This document shows positions 28,172 to 37,209 of a stretch of 64,000 bases of DNA, one piece after another (positions within the stretch are counted from its first letter, which is position 1; each line of letters begins with the position of its first letter). The DNA lies in the NCBI GenBank assembly GCA_900315635.1, contig OMZV01000001.1, forward strand, positions 124,001-188,000. Direction: 5' to 3'. The notes under the pieces were generated by a model that saw only the letters and a program-made list of their open reading frames with translations, was not told the origin of the DNA and did no database searches. A program made the position numbers and the translations under genes. Origin of the DNA: an uncultured Prevotella sp. (GTDB lineage: Bacteria > Bacteroidota > Bacteroidia > Bacteroidales > Bacteroidaceae).

Positions 28172-28191
28172 TGTATTTAGATTTGATTTTG

Positions 28192-28199
28192 CAAAGGTA
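28192..28199 (-). promoter_or_regulatory. -7 element of the AspT-like gene
   Basis: TACCTTTG on the minus strand, 21 bases before the start codon. No clear -33. The divergent promoter at 28220-28250 lies immediately next to it, so the two may compete for polymerase. Confidence 0.5.
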
Positions 28200-28219
28200 C
28201 TAATTTTATTATATATTTC

Positions 28220-28250
28220 TTGCTTTATCGCTTACTTTTTTATATTTTTG
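28220..28250 (+). promoter_or_regulatory. Promoter of the zinc-ribbon membrane protein gene
   Basis: TTG (28220-28222), a 20-base spacer, TATTTTTG (28243-28250). The leader before the ATG is about 43 bases. Confidence 0.65.
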
Positions 28251-28297
28251 CAGTCGAAAAAAGAATAAAAAGTAGTCTGAAACAAAATTAAGGCATA

Positions 28298-28843
28298 ATG
28301 AAGTACAGTGTAAAGTGTAATCACTGCGGCAAGACATTCGTTGCCGAGACGGAAAAATATGGACGTTTTAAGTATCGTTGTCCCTATTGCAATAATGTTG
28401 TGACTTGCCAGTTCGACAAACCGGAAAACCTTACTGTAGAGGCAAGCAGCGTTATTCCGGTGAGCAACTCGCAACTATCATTACCTTATTATGTCAATAT
28501 GCCGGTGGTTGAAGCAAAGGTTATCCATGCTTCGGTAGAGGCTCTGAAAAGTGCTGGACGATCGGTTGGAAGAGTTGGACAGAAGTCGAAGACTACTATG
28601 ACAAAGATACTTGACCATATAGAAGTGTTCTTCGGTTGGTCGGGTACTAGAATTTCAAAGTTCCGTAAGGAGTATGACGATGCTGACTTGTGGCTGTTCT
28701 TCGGCTTCAGTATATTGTTTATCCTATTAGTATTGTTCGGATTGTACATCCTTGCCGGATTTACAAAGATTCTTGCAGCTAGCCACAGCGCTATATTTAA
28801 GTATTGGATTGAATTCCGCAACGGCTTCAACAACATTTTCTGA
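28298..28843 (+). CDS. Zinc-ribbon membrane protein of unknown function
   Basis: A 181-residue protein without a family I can name. Residues 7-33 are a zinc ribbon with two CxxC pairs (KCNHCGKTF and RCPYCNNV), like the short N-terminal ribbons on many membrane proteins. A polar linker follows, then an amphipathic stretch (TKILDHIEVFFGWSGTRISK) and one strong transmembrane helix near residues 131-155 (WLFFGFSILFILLVLFGLYI). Predicted topology has the ribbon in the cytoplasm. It is a single gene with its own promoter and converges with the purine permease. Function unknown. Confidence 0.75.
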   Translation: MKYSVKCNHCGKTFVAETEKYGRFKYRCPYCNNVVTCQFDKPENLTVEASSVIPVSNSQLSLPYYVNMPVVEAKVIHASVEALKSAGRSVGRVGQKSKTTMTKILDHIEVFFGWSGTRISKFRKEYDDADLWLFFGFSILFILLVLFGLYILAGFTKILAASHSAIFKYWIEFRNGFNNIF

Positions 28844-28893
28844 TTGCCTCAGCCGTTGGCAGAATTTATATCACTCGATTTTAAAAATGGGTT

Positions 28894-30195
28894 TTACCCG
28901 AACATAAAGTTGAGTATGAACAATACAGAGAGGATACAGAGTGTGGCGTTCAACTGCTTATAGTTCCCTGTGAATATCTTTATGATAACGTATGAGAGGA
29001 TTCCCAGACAGATGCCATCGGCAATACTGTAGGTGAGTACCATAGTTATCATTGTTATAAATGCAGGGAAAGAGTCGCTTAAGTCCTTGAGGTTTATTTC
29101 CTTGATAGAATCCAGCATAAGGACTCCAACCATTACAAGAGCTCCACTTGTGGCCGCACTTGGAATAAGAAGGAATACCGGCGAAAGGAACAATGACATA
29201 ATGAAAAGCACTCCAACAGTAAATGCTGTCATTCCACTTTTGCCACCTTCCGCTATTCCGCTGGCACTTTCAACATAAGTGGTAAGTGTACTTGAACCGA
29301 GAAAGGCACCGCAAGTAGTTCCTATTGCGTCACTCATCATTGCTTCTTTAACATGCGGAATAGAACCGTCCGGCTGCACAATGCCGGTTTTCTCTGCTAG
29401 TCCCATAAGTGTTCCGATTGTATCGAATATATTGACGATGAGCAATGAGAAAACTACAAGCAATGTTTTTAAGTTCATAAGTCCGGCAAGATCAAATTTG
29501 CAGAAGATTGGTGAAATGTCCTGTGGAATTGAAACTGGGAACCAATTATCTGGTACATTGGTAACGCCGAATGGTATTCCCACGATAGTTGTTATGATAA
29601 TGCTCCAGAACAGTGAGCCTTTCACATTGCGCGCCATCAGGATTCCACTGAGGAGTATCGCAAAAATACCGAGCAGGCAGGGTGGGGTGAAGGCTCCTAA
29701 ACCAACGAATGTTCCTTCCTTGGCAACGATTATTCCTGCATTTTTCAGTCCTATGAAAGCAATGAACATTCCTATCCCCGCAGAAATAGCATATCGAAGC
29801 GTTTCCGGAATGCTTTCAAGAATCATTTCACGGATATTGAAGAAGGTAATAACAATGAATACTACTCCTTCAACTAGCATTATAGCAAGACTTTGCTCCC
29901 ATGAGTATCCCATCGCCTGACACATGGTATAAGCAAAGAATGCATTGAGTCCCATCGATGGTGCTTGGGCAAATGGCAGCTTTGCCATGAATGCAAGAAG
30001 CAATGTCGCTATAGCGGCTGCAATTGCTGTGGCTGTAAATAATGCTCCTTTATCCATTCCCGTCGATGAAAGGACGGCAGGGTTAACGGCAAGGATATAA
30101 CTCATTGTAAGAAATGTTGTTGCACCAGCTATGACCTCTGTCTTAAGCCGCATAGTCTTCGGATTGAATCCGAGCGCTTTCTCTAAAAATGTCAT
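28894..30195 (-). CDS. NCS2 family purine permease (AzgA/PbuG-like)
   Basis: A 433-residue inner-membrane transporter of the AzgA-type NCS2 family, which imports adenine, guanine or hypoxanthine with protons. It has about 13 hydrophobic segments. Family marks are the start (LKTEVIAGATTFLTMSYILA), FAQAPSMGLNAFFAYT and LSSTGMDKGALFTATA in the first half, and NIFDTIGTLMGLAEKTG with GAFLGSSTLTTYVESASGIA in the second. It starts 14 bp after the stop of nudC, so the two are cotranscribed, linking nucleotide salvage with NAD-cap or NADH turnover. Confidence 0.93.
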   Translation of the reverse strand: MTFLEKALGFNPKTMRLKTEVIAGATTFLTMSYILAVNPAVLSSTGMDKGALFTATAIAAAIATLLLAFMAKLPFAQAPSMGLNAFFAYTMCQAMGYSWEQSLAIMLVEGVVFIVITFFNIREMILESIPETLRYAISAGIGMFIAFIGLKNAGIIVAKEGTFVGLGAFTPPCLLGIFAILLSGILMARNVKGSLFWSIIITTIVGIPFGVTNVPDNWFPVSIPQDISPIFCKFDLAGLMNLKTLLVVFSLLIVNIFDTIGTLMGLAEKTGIVQPDGSIPHVKEAMMSDAIGTTCGAFLGSSTLTTYVESASGIAEGGKSGMTAFTVGVLFIMSLFLSPVFLLIPSAATSGALVMVGVLMLDSIKEINLKDLSDSFPAFITMITMVLTYSIADGICLGILSYVIIKIFTGNYKQLNATLCILSVLFILNFMFG

Positions 30196-30209
30196 TTTAT
30201 TTAATTCTT

Positions 30210-31028
30210 TTATTTCTCTTCTTCTTTATTTGTCGCTGTCTCGTCAAGCCAGTTGTCAAGCAACTTGCGGGCAATGGACAATTTCTCTGGTATTGTAGGG
30301 AGATTGTCACGTGTAAACCAATCGCCTTTAGACAATTCTGAGCGTTGTAAATGTATATCTCCGGATACATAATCAGCATTATAGCCAACCATCAATCCGC
30401 ATGGATATGGCCAAGGCTGTGAACCAAAGTATTTAAGATTGGTAATGGTCAAGCCGGTTTCTTCCATAACTTCACGATGTACAGCTTCTTCAAGGGTCTC
30501 GCCAGTTTCTACGAAACCTGCTACAAGACCATAAAAGTCTCCCTTGAAATTCCTTGCATGGACTAGTAAAACCTCATTGCCTTTGTGAATAAGGACGATA
30601 ATGGCTGTTGCAAGTTCTGGCCAGACTTCCTTTCCACAATTTGGACAGCGCTTAGAAATGTCTGTATGCATCTTCATTGGGGAGCCACAAACTCCACAAT
30701 ATTGTGTGTTGTGATCCCAGTAAAGGATTTCCTGACACTTTCCTGCCTTTAGATATAGGTCACGGGAAAGCTTATAATAGGACTTTCTCAATGGGCAAAA
30801 TTCAAAAACAGCATCCTTAAAAGATGCAACACGTTCATTAAGTTGTGCCGGGTCATCTAGCATTACTGTCTTGACCTCTGTTCCATCGTCCATTGGTGTT
30901 ATATTGTGGACATGCTGCCAGTCGTGAAGCAGGATAGGGGAGTCGTCGCTCTTCGGAATGGTGTATGTGCCATCGCCGAGTTTCTGTAAAACTAGGTCTG
31001 TCGTGCAAAAGATGAAATAATATCTCAT
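30210..31028 (-). CDS. nudC: NADH pyrophosphatase / NAD-RNA decapping Nudix hydrolase
   Basis: A 272-residue Nudix enzyme that cleaves NADH or NAD+ to NMN(H) and AMP and in other bacteria removes NAD caps from RNA. The NudC layout is complete: an N-terminal domain, a zinc ribbon (CGVCGSPMKMHTDISKRCPNCG), the Nudix box GFVETGETLEEAVHREVMEE, and the NudC signature shortly after it, here GSQPWPYPCGLMVGY. It is followed after 14 bp by the purine permease. Its upstream gap is 487 bp to the next gene and includes the 22-bp tandem array. Confidence 0.94.
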   Translation of the reverse strand: MRYYFIFCTTDLVLQKLGDGTYTIPKSDDSPILLHDWQHVHNITPMDDGTEVKTVMLDDPAQLNERVASFKDAVFEFCPLRKSYYKLSRDLYLKAGKCQEILYWDHNTQYCGVCGSPMKMHTDISKRCPNCGKEVWPELATAIIVLIHKGNEVLLVHARNFKGDFYGLVAGFVETGETLEEAVHREVMEETGLTITNLKYFGSQPWPYPCGLMVGYNADYVSGDIHLQRSELSKGDWFTRDNLPTIPEKLSIARKLLDNWLDETATNKEEEK

Positions 31029-31184
31029 ATCAGTTAAGTTCTTACTTTATTATATTTTCTTCAGTCCTTTTTTGTTATTGATTAAATATAGTTTATGTTA
31101 TAGATTACACACAGTTGTTATTAATTACATACATTTTTGGTTCAGAATTACGTACTTATAATTTCTTTATCTCAACTATAAACC
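31029..31184. other. AT-rich gap upstream of nudC with irregular ATTAC repeats
   Basis: About 155 bp between the nudC start and the tandem array. ATTACACAC, ATTACATAC and ATTACGTAC occur at 31104, 31124 and 31147, spaced 20 and 23 bp, which looks like a degraded periodic repeat. No promoter matching the TAnnTTTG consensus was found for nudC. Confidence 0.4.
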
Positions 31185-31500
31185 GATTAATTCTAACCAA
31201 GATGCTGATTAATTCTAACCAAGATGCTGATTAATTCTAACCAAGATACTGATTAATTCTAACCAAGATACTGATTAATTCTAACCAAGATACTGATTAA
31301 TTCTAACCAAGATACCGATTAATTCTAACCATGATACCGATTAATTCTAACCAAGATACTGATTAATTCTAACCATGATACCGATTAATTCTAACCAAGA
31401 TACTGATTAATTCTAACCAAGATACTGATTAATTTTAACCAAGATACTGATTAATTCTAACCAAGATACTGATTAATTCTAACCAAGGGCGTGATTAATA
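31185..31500. repeat. Tandem array of 14 units, exact 22-bp period
   Basis: GATTAATTCTAACC begins at 31185 and then every 22 bp (31207, 31229 ... 31471) without a single insertion or deletion, giving 14 full units and a partial fifteenth at 31493. Units differ only at a few bases: GATGCT, GATACT or GATACC spacers, AAG or ATG, and one TTTTAACC variant. There is no unique spacer sequence, so it is not a CRISPR array. It lies between the 3' end of the UshA-like gene (stop at 31516) and nudC. Confidence 0.95.
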
Positions 31501-31515
31501 ATCATCAATGCGTAA

Positions 31516-33306
31516 TTAATAATTAAAAAGAAGTTGCCTGTCTCTCTTTGCTGCTGGTATTGTCCATTTCTCTGGAACAAACTTCCAATTGTGGTTTGGT
31601 TGTGGATCACAAACACCTTCTCTTTCTATTTCTTTCATCAAATAATAACGTTGGTCTTTGTCACTTTCCCAAATAATACGTTTCTCCAGACTGTCCTTTG
31701 GAATGCCGGCGCCCTTTGTTAGAAGTTCTCCGCCACCATTGCCACGATAGCTGTTTATCGCAACTTTGTAATATTCATTCTCATGGAAAGGCTTTCCATT
31801 CGACAGTTTTAATATCTTTACTTTCTGACCATCTGGCTTCGTAACGTCAACTACATAGTCAATTCCAGCGGCAGCATCAAAGTTGAAGAGTAAATTCTTG
31901 AATCCCATACGTTGAGAATCATTCCGTGTGCTTGGCTGAAGTTGGAGCAAGTGATCATCAGGCGATTTCATAGTATTGCACCAAAGGTCATAGCTCATCT
32001 CCAAATGCTTGCGGATTTCTTCACCTGACAAGCGCATTACATATAGATTATTCTCATATTTGTAAAGCTTGAACATATCAGCGACTGTAACATCTCCCTT
32101 GTTGATTGTAACATCTAAGGACAAAGGGGCATTAAAGGTAATATCTGCTCCAGTTATTTTCAACTGTAGATTCATAATAAAATCATTGAAAGCTGAATTA
32201 CCAAAGAAGCAGTCTCTAGTTGAAATAGAATGCTTGAAAATTCCTATTTTATGGTTTACCCAATTTTTGGTTGAGTCAATGTCTGACTTTAAATAGGCAG
32301 TATAAGCAGAATCCGGTGTAACAGGACGAACATCAACAAGTTTACCTGACTTTGCAGCTATTACATACTTACCGTCGTTTCCTTTCTTATAAGTTATATC
32401 AGCCTGTGCAACCCTGATAGCATTGTTTGCCGGATCCAAGCATAGGACATCCTTTCCTGTCGGTCCAATTACTACGCTGTTATGTGGAGTATGGTCATGA
32501 CCGAATAATATTACATCAAATCCTGGTACTTTCTGAGCTACATCCTTCGCTTCATCTTCCTTATACTCAGAGGTTTGGATGCCACCTTCCCAACCAGAAT
32601 GGAATAATCCGACTATCAAATCTGGGGCTTCGTTGTCTTGAACGTACTTAACCCAATAAGTTGCCGATTTAACTATATCATCAAAATGGAGACCCTTCCA
32701 CAGTCTCTCTTCCAGCCAATTCGGAATAGCCGGAGTAAGCATTCCTATAACAGCAATACGTATTCCGTTTTTATTAATAATAGTATAAGGCTTGAAATAT
32801 GGTTTACCTGTAGCATTATCAATGATGTTTGCTCCGAGCATTGGGCATTTAACTTCAGACGCCCATTTGTCATAAACACTATGTCCGGTTTCTATATCAT
32901 GATTACCAACAGTCTCTGCATCATAATTCATAAAATTGATTACAGAAGCTGCAATATTTGTTTTTTCTGGTTTAATATAATTATAGTAATAGCAAATAGG
33001 CTGTCCTTGAAGAATATCTCCGTTATCCAATAGAACAACATTGCCATTTGTTTTCTTACGTAAGTCAGAAACATAGGTAACAATTCGTGCCATTGTTCCT
33101 GACTTAGGAGTTCCATTTATGAAATCATACGGAAAGAAACAACCATGAACATCAGATGTCTCAATAAGATGAATGGTTATTGAATCTTCTTCAGAATCAA
33201 TGTATTCAGAACTGTTTGTCTTTTCTATTGTAGTTGCATCGACTGGCAGTAAAAACATCATTAAATTTAAAATGAAAGTCAGTTTTAAAGTGTCTCTATT
33301 TATCAT
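31516..33306 (-). CDS. UshA-like 5'-nucleotidase / bifunctional metallophosphatase
   Basis: A 596-residue exported metallophosphatase. A signal peptide covers about residues 1-24 (LKLTFILNLMMFLLPVDA). The metallophosphatase core has the two-metal motifs ETSDVHG, LLDNGDILQG, TVGNHDIE, GLFHSGWEGG and ILFGHDHTPH. The C-terminal substrate-binding domain begins near residue 360 (GNSAFNDFIMNLQ ... INKGDVTVADMF), carrying FDAAAGIDYVVDVTKPDG and NSYRGNGGGEL. It likely removes phosphate from extracellular nucleotides or cyclic nucleotides in the periplasm. It is the last gene of a five-gene minus-strand run, 17 bp after the membrane-protein gene. Confidence 0.92.
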   Translation of the reverse strand: MINRDTLKLTFILNLMMFLLPVDATTIEKTNSSEYIDSEEDSITIHLIETSDVHGCFFPYDFINGTPKSGTMARIVTYVSDLRKKTNGNVVLLDNGDILQGQPICYYYNYIKPEKTNIAASVINFMNYDAETVGNHDIETGHSVYDKWASEVKCPMLGANIIDNATGKPYFKPYTIINKNGIRIAVIGMLTPAIPNWLEERLWKGLHFDDIVKSATYWVKYVQDNEAPDLIVGLFHSGWEGGIQTSEYKEDEAKDVAQKVPGFDVILFGHDHTPHNSVVIGPTGKDVLCLDPANNAIRVAQADITYKKGNDGKYVIAAKSGKLVDVRPVTPDSAYTAYLKSDIDSTKNWVNHKIGIFKHSISTRDCFFGNSAFNDFIMNLQLKITGADITFNAPLSLDVTINKGDVTVADMFKLYKYENNLYVMRLSGEEIRKHLEMSYDLWCNTMKSPDDHLLQLQPSTRNDSQRMGFKNLLFNFDAAAGIDYVVDVTKPDGQKVKILKLSNGKPFHENEYYKVAINSYRGNGGGELLTKGAGIPKDSLEKRIIWESDKDQRYYLMKEIEREGVCDPQPNHNWKFVPEKWTIPAAKRDRQLLFNY

Positions 33307-33323
33307 AACAGTGATTACGATAT

Positions 33324-34469
33324 TTAATTAGCATAAAACATCCAATAGGTTCCTCTAAAATGTTTTCTCCTATCTTCCGGAGTCGTTTCTTGAAACTTAT
33401 TGAATTCTTGTTGAATATTCTTATTTATATAACTAGGTTTAATAAATGGACTTCTTGGATAAAGATAATTATATAGAACAATGGCTTCTTGATAATGCGT
33501 TGGAAGCTTTTGAAAACGAATACTTAAGAGACTATCTTTATATGCATTCTGCTTCTTTACATTTTTTGAAACCGACGCAACCTTGCCAACACTGTCTGTT
33601 TGAGCAACAGGATCGCCGAGATTATAGAAAAAGACTAGATTATCAAAGAAACCCTTTAAGTCCTTTCTTACCAACATCTCACAAAGTTGCCAGTCGGCAT
33701 TACGCTTATAAGAATTCAATAACTTATCCGACGGCAAAATAACCGTGTATGTTCCGTTTGAAGAAGGAATAACAGATTTGACACCATTCATAGGTGTCTT
33801 AAACAATTCATCGCCGATAAGTCGCTGTTGTGCCAAAGCACAAGCCCGTAACATTAATATAGTTTCGTCTTTAGAATTATAATTTTCAGCTGCCACCTGA
33901 GCATCACGATATTCATGCCGACTTATCAAATTCTCAACATGCAATCTTTGATGAAATAGCCGATTATGATTGCCAATCAGGCAGGTCATAAGCATCATGG
34001 CAAGGAACAGAGTTACATTAATTCCCAAGACCTGTGAGAGTAAGCCCCCACCCCTTGCTCCATATTCAACAGTCTGATATTGTCTTGCAAAATAAACCAA
34101 TATTCCCCATACAATTAATGCCAATGGCAAGACGACCTTCCAAGCGCCGAAATCTATTTCTTGAACCGGTCCTGAGGGAATATCTGTTATTAGCGTCAAT
34201 ATAAGGAAAGACGGGAAATATGTAAGAGCGAAAAAAATTCTCCTTAGTCTAACAATAGCTTGTATTCCATTCTGTAACAGCTTAAGGACCAAGATGATAA
34301 GTACTGTACCCAGTACCGGTTCGTAATGAGTTCTTCCGCCAGAAGCTATGTGCTGAGCTGCCGCCAGTATATCCGTCTGATAATAATACAGATAGACTAA
34401 ACTGAAAAGAATGAAAGCAACGGCACAAACCGCCTTGTAGAAGTTCGTGCCGTTTTTGGATTTATCCAT
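33324..34469 (-). CDS. Membrane protein of unknown function, DUF6057-like
   Basis: About 381 residues from the ATG at 34469 (MDKSKNGTNFYKAVCAVAF). The open frame extends to 34586, but that would overlap glgB and adds a sequence without membrane or conserved character. At least five transmembrane helices lie in the first 200 residues; the C-terminal 180 residues are soluble and contain helical-repeat-like sequence (YRDAQVAAENYNSKDETILM ... HYQEAIVLYNYL). The ending FRGTYWMFYAN reminds me of DUF6057 proteins, a low-certainty match. It lies between glgB and the UshA-like gene and is probably cotranscribed with both. Confidence 0.7.
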   Translation of the reverse strand: MDKSKNGTNFYKAVCAVAFILFSLVYLYYYQTDILAAAQHIASGGRTHYEPVLGTVLIILVLKLLQNGIQAIVRLRRIFFALTYFPSFLILTLITDIPSGPVQEIDFGAWKVVLPLALIVWGILVYFARQYQTVEYGARGGGLLSQVLGINVTLFLAMMLMTCLIGNHNRLFHQRLHVENLISRHEYRDAQVAAENYNSKDETILMLRACALAQQRLIGDELFKTPMNGVKSVIPSSNGTYTVILPSDKLLNSYKRNADWQLCEMLVRKDLKGFFDNLVFFYNLGDPVAQTDSVGKVASVSKNVKKQNAYKDSLLSIRFQKLPTHYQEAIVLYNYLYPRSPFIKPSYINKNIQQEFNKFQETTPEDRRKHFRGTYWMFYAN

Positions 34470-34490
34470 TAGTAATACTATTAATAAACT

Positions 34491-34533
34491 ATGATAATTA
34501 TCATTGGCATGCCGATGAAACCAGGCATGCCAA
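34491..34533. other. Two palindromes in the glgB 3' spacer
   Basis: An exact palindrome ATGATAATTATCAT (34491-34504) is followed by a 10-bp hairpin TTGGCATGCC (34504-34513) with GGCATGCCAA (34524-34533). On the minus strand no T-run follows, so a full terminator is unlikely; RNA processing or attenuation between glgB and the membrane gene is possible. Confidence 0.5.
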
Positions 34534-34539
34534 ATAACA

Positions 34540-36678
34540 TTATTTCTTCTTAGACTTCTCCTCCTCATGCTGCAAACGAAGAGCAAGAGCCGACCGTGCA
34601 GGCAAATAGAGCTTCAGCCATTCCTTGCCATCCTTCTCATAGAGAGGGTCGAAATTAGTGAAGTGCACCATCGAATCATCATTGAATCCGTTTCCGCCGA
34701 AATCCTTAGAATCCGAATCCAGCACAACCTTATAGCTACCCTTTGGAACAAGGAATCCATAATCCGTGAATGAATGAGTCGGTGAGAAGTTGAACACGAA
34801 TATTATATCGCCACGCATGAACGCCAAGACCTGATCACCGTCATTATGCCAAATCTCCTGGACCGGAGTCTTGTTAAAGTCTTTCTCACTCTTTATGACA
34901 TCAAGCATAGCCTTGTCGAAGTCACCAAGATAATGATAGCACAAGTCATGATTGTCGACCAAATCCCATTGACGGCGCGCATACTTGTAACTCCAGCCAT
35001 TGCCTTCGCGCGGGAAGTCAATCCACTCCGGATGGCCAAACTCATTTCCCATGAAGTTAAGATAGCCACCATTTATGGCTGCAGCTGTAACCAAGCGGAT
35101 CATCTTATGAAGGGCAATACCACGGCGGACATTCTCATTCTCGTCACCCTTGCGGAAATGCCAGTACATATCGGCATCGATAAGGCGGAAAATGATGGTC
35201 TTGTCGCCTACCAGAGCCTGGTCATGACTCTCACAATAAGAAATAGTCTTCTCGTCGGCACGGCGGTTCTTCACCTCCCAGAATATGCTTGACGGCTTCC
35301 AGTCCTCATCCCTCTTCTCCTTGATAATCTTTATCCAGAAGTCAGGAATGTTCATTGCCATACGATAATCGAATCCATAGCCGCCATCCTCGAACTTTGC
35401 AGCAAGTCCAGGCATGCCTGAAACTTCCTCAGCAATGGTTATAGCATTAGGGTTAACCTCATGAATAAGCAGGTTAGCAAGAGTCAGATAGCAGATAGCG
35501 TTATCATCCTCATGACCATTGAAGTAATCACCGTAATTGGTGAATGCCTCGCCCAATCCGTGACTATAGTAAAGCATTGATGTCACACCATCGAAACGGA
35601 ATCCGTCGAAATGATATTCATCGAGCCAATACTTACAGTTGCTCAGCAGGAAATGAATGACATCATCCTTTCCATAGTCGAAGCAAAGACTGTCCCAAGC
35701 CGGATGCTCATGACGCTCGCCAGGATAGAAATACTGGTTAGGGTCACCTGCAAGATTGCCAAGTCCCTCAATCTCATTCTTTACAGCATGTGAATGGACA
35801 ATATCCATGATAACGGCAATGCCATTGCGGTGAGCCTCGTCGATAAGAGCCTTAAGCTCTTCCGGAGTGCCAAAGCGTGACGAAGCAGCAAAGAAAGAGC
35901 TGACATGATAGCCGAAACTGCCATAGTATGGATGTTCCTGAATGGCCATTATCTGTATGGCATTGTAGCCATCCTTAATGATTCGAGGCAGGACATTGTC
36001 TTTAAACTCTGTATAAGTACCCACCTTCTCGGCATCCTGAGCCATACCTATATGGCACTCATAGATGAGCAATGGATCCTTGTTAGGCTTGAATTTCTTG
36101 CGATGCCATTTATATGGCTTTTCCGCATTCCAAACCTGAGCCGAGAAAATCTTCGTCTGGTCATCCTGAACAACACGCTGACACCAAGCCGGAATGCGCT
36201 CGCCCTCGCCACCGTTCCAGTGAACGTGCATCTTATAGAGGTCGCCATGATGCATTTTCTTCTCAGAGAGTTTCAACTCCCAGTTGCCGGTGCCCTCTAT
36301 ACGCTTACAGCGATAAGCAGGAGTCTCCTTCCAATCGTTGAAGTCGCCTACAAGATAAATGTCAGTGGCATTAGGCGCCCACTCCCTGAACACCCATCCA
36401 CGTGCAGTCTTGTGCAGACCATAATAGTCGTATCCACTAGCGAAATCGGCAAGTGACTGCTTGCCGTTGTGCGTCAGCTGACCGAGTTTCCATAGAGCGT
36501 GGTCATGACGCCCGCGGATAGCATCCTCATACGGCTCCAAATAAGGGTCGTTCTTAACGATGCCAATGTGCTGTGGCGCTTTCGGTGCCTTTGCCTTCGG
36601 AGCCTTAGTCGTTGCTCTCTTGGCTGTTGTCTTGCGTGTTTTGTTCGGCATAATTGTATGTAAGATTTTAGTTGACAA
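34540..36678 (-). CDS. glgB: 1,4-alpha-glucan branching enzyme
   Basis: A 712-residue GH13 enzyme that creates alpha-1,6 branches in glycogen. It has an N-terminal CBM48-like domain (YYGLHKTARGWVFREWAPNA). The catalytic barrel carries GFRFDGVTSMLYYSHG (Asp nucleophile), TIAEEVSGMPG (Glu acid/base) and YCESHDQALVGDKT, and a C-terminal beta domain follows (FNFSPTHSFTDYGFLVPKG). DGVTSMLYYSHG and the overall length resemble eukaryote-type branching enzymes more than E. coli GlgB. Two starts are possible, 36678 and 36651; both leave a Lys/Ala/Pro-rich extension of 25-35 residues (PKAKAPKAPQ). YhcH lies 45 bp upstream. Confidence 0.95.
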   Translation of the reverse strand: MSTKILHTIMPNKTRKTTAKRATTKAPKAKAPKAPQHIGIVKNDPYLEPYEDAIRGRHDHALWKLGQLTHNGKQSLADFASGYDYYGLHKTARGWVFREWAPNATDIYLVGDFNDWKETPAYRCKRIEGTGNWELKLSEKKMHHGDLYKMHVHWNGGEGERIPAWCQRVVQDDQTKIFSAQVWNAEKPYKWHRKKFKPNKDPLLIYECHIGMAQDAEKVGTYTEFKDNVLPRIIKDGYNAIQIMAIQEHPYYGSFGYHVSSFFAASSRFGTPEELKALIDEAHRNGIAVIMDIVHSHAVKNEIEGLGNLAGDPNQYFYPGERHEHPAWDSLCFDYGKDDVIHFLLSNCKYWLDEYHFDGFRFDGVTSMLYYSHGLGEAFTNYGDYFNGHEDDNAICYLTLANLLIHEVNPNAITIAEEVSGMPGLAAKFEDGGYGFDYRMAMNIPDFWIKIIKEKRDEDWKPSSIFWEVKNRRADEKTISYCESHDQALVGDKTIIFRLIDADMYWHFRKGDENENVRRGIALHKMIRLVTAAAINGGYLNFMGNEFGHPEWIDFPREGNGWSYKYARRQWDLVDNHDLCYHYLGDFDKAMLDVIKSEKDFNKTPVQEIWHNDGDQVLAFMRGDIIFVFNFSPTHSFTDYGFLVPKGSYKVVLDSDSKDFGGNGFNDDSMVHFTNFDPLYEKDGKEWLKLYLPARSALALRLQHEEEKSKKK

Positions 36679-36723
36679 TAAATTTATAGACTTCTTTTTA
36701 AAAGACTATTCTGTTTCGGCTTA

Positions 36724-37167
36724 CTAGGCTTTCACCTTGAATATAGCCTTATGTATGTCACCCTCGCCAATACAAGGCTGATGACCGTCCTGTGGGAAGA
36801 AGATAGCGAACTCGCCCGGATTGCACTTAACGTAAGAGCCGCCTTCCAGTCCCGGATATTTAGTGACGTCCTTGACATCATTATATTCCGCTTCCGGCAT
36901 GTCTTTCAACGGCATATAACCGTAGGTCTCAGGTGCAGAGAGAGGTATCTGAATATCGAGCATGCGGCGATGAGTCTCATAAGTTGCCTCTTCCTTTGTC
37001 TTGCCCGTCGCTGTTGTAATGTTAACGAACAAGTCCTTGTCCTTGATGTAATGCTTACCCGGCTCAAGTTTGTTGAGGTCGTTATTACGTAAGAACTCCA
37101 CAACGTCACCGAACAATGGGTTCAGTGATACATATTTCTCCAGATTGTCAAGTGTGTCTACTACCAT
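36724..37167 (-). CDS. YhcH/YjgK/YiaL family protein
   Basis: A 147-residue cupin-like protein of the YhcH/YjgK/YiaL (DUF386) family. Family marks are YETHRRMLDIQIPLSAPETY in the middle, PGEFAIFFPQDGHQPCIGEG with a metal-ligand-type His near the end, and a closing IHKAIFKVKA. Relatives are linked to sialic acid and other sugar catabolism, with suggested anomerase-type activity, but no sialic acid genes are near. It sits between a MORN-repeat gene and glgB on one likely transcript. Confidence 0.9.
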   Translation of the reverse strand: MVVDTLDNLEKYVSLNPLFGDVVEFLRNNDLNKLEPGKHYIKDKDLFVNITTATGKTKEEATYETHRRMLDIQIPLSAPETYGYMPLKDMPEAEYNDVKDVTKYPGLEGGSYVKCNPGEFAIFFPQDGHQPCIGEGDIHKAIFKVKA

Positions 37168-37209
37168 TTTAGTTGAAAGTTTTAAATTATAATGTTTTTG
37201 TTTTTAATT

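Noticed and set aside
28889..28899. GGGTTTTACCC as a terminator between convergent genes
   Set aside because: The stem is only four pairs and no T-run follows on the plus strand.
31185..31500. CRISPR array
   Set aside because: The units are contiguous with a 22-bp period and no unique spacers, and no cas gene is in the window. The same holds for 48079-48230 and 48936-49195.
34470..34586. Longer N-terminus for the membrane protein after glgB
   Set aside because: It would overlap the end of glgB by 47 bases and adds a non-hydrophobic, Arg/His-rich stretch; the ATG at 34469 directly precedes the first membrane helix.
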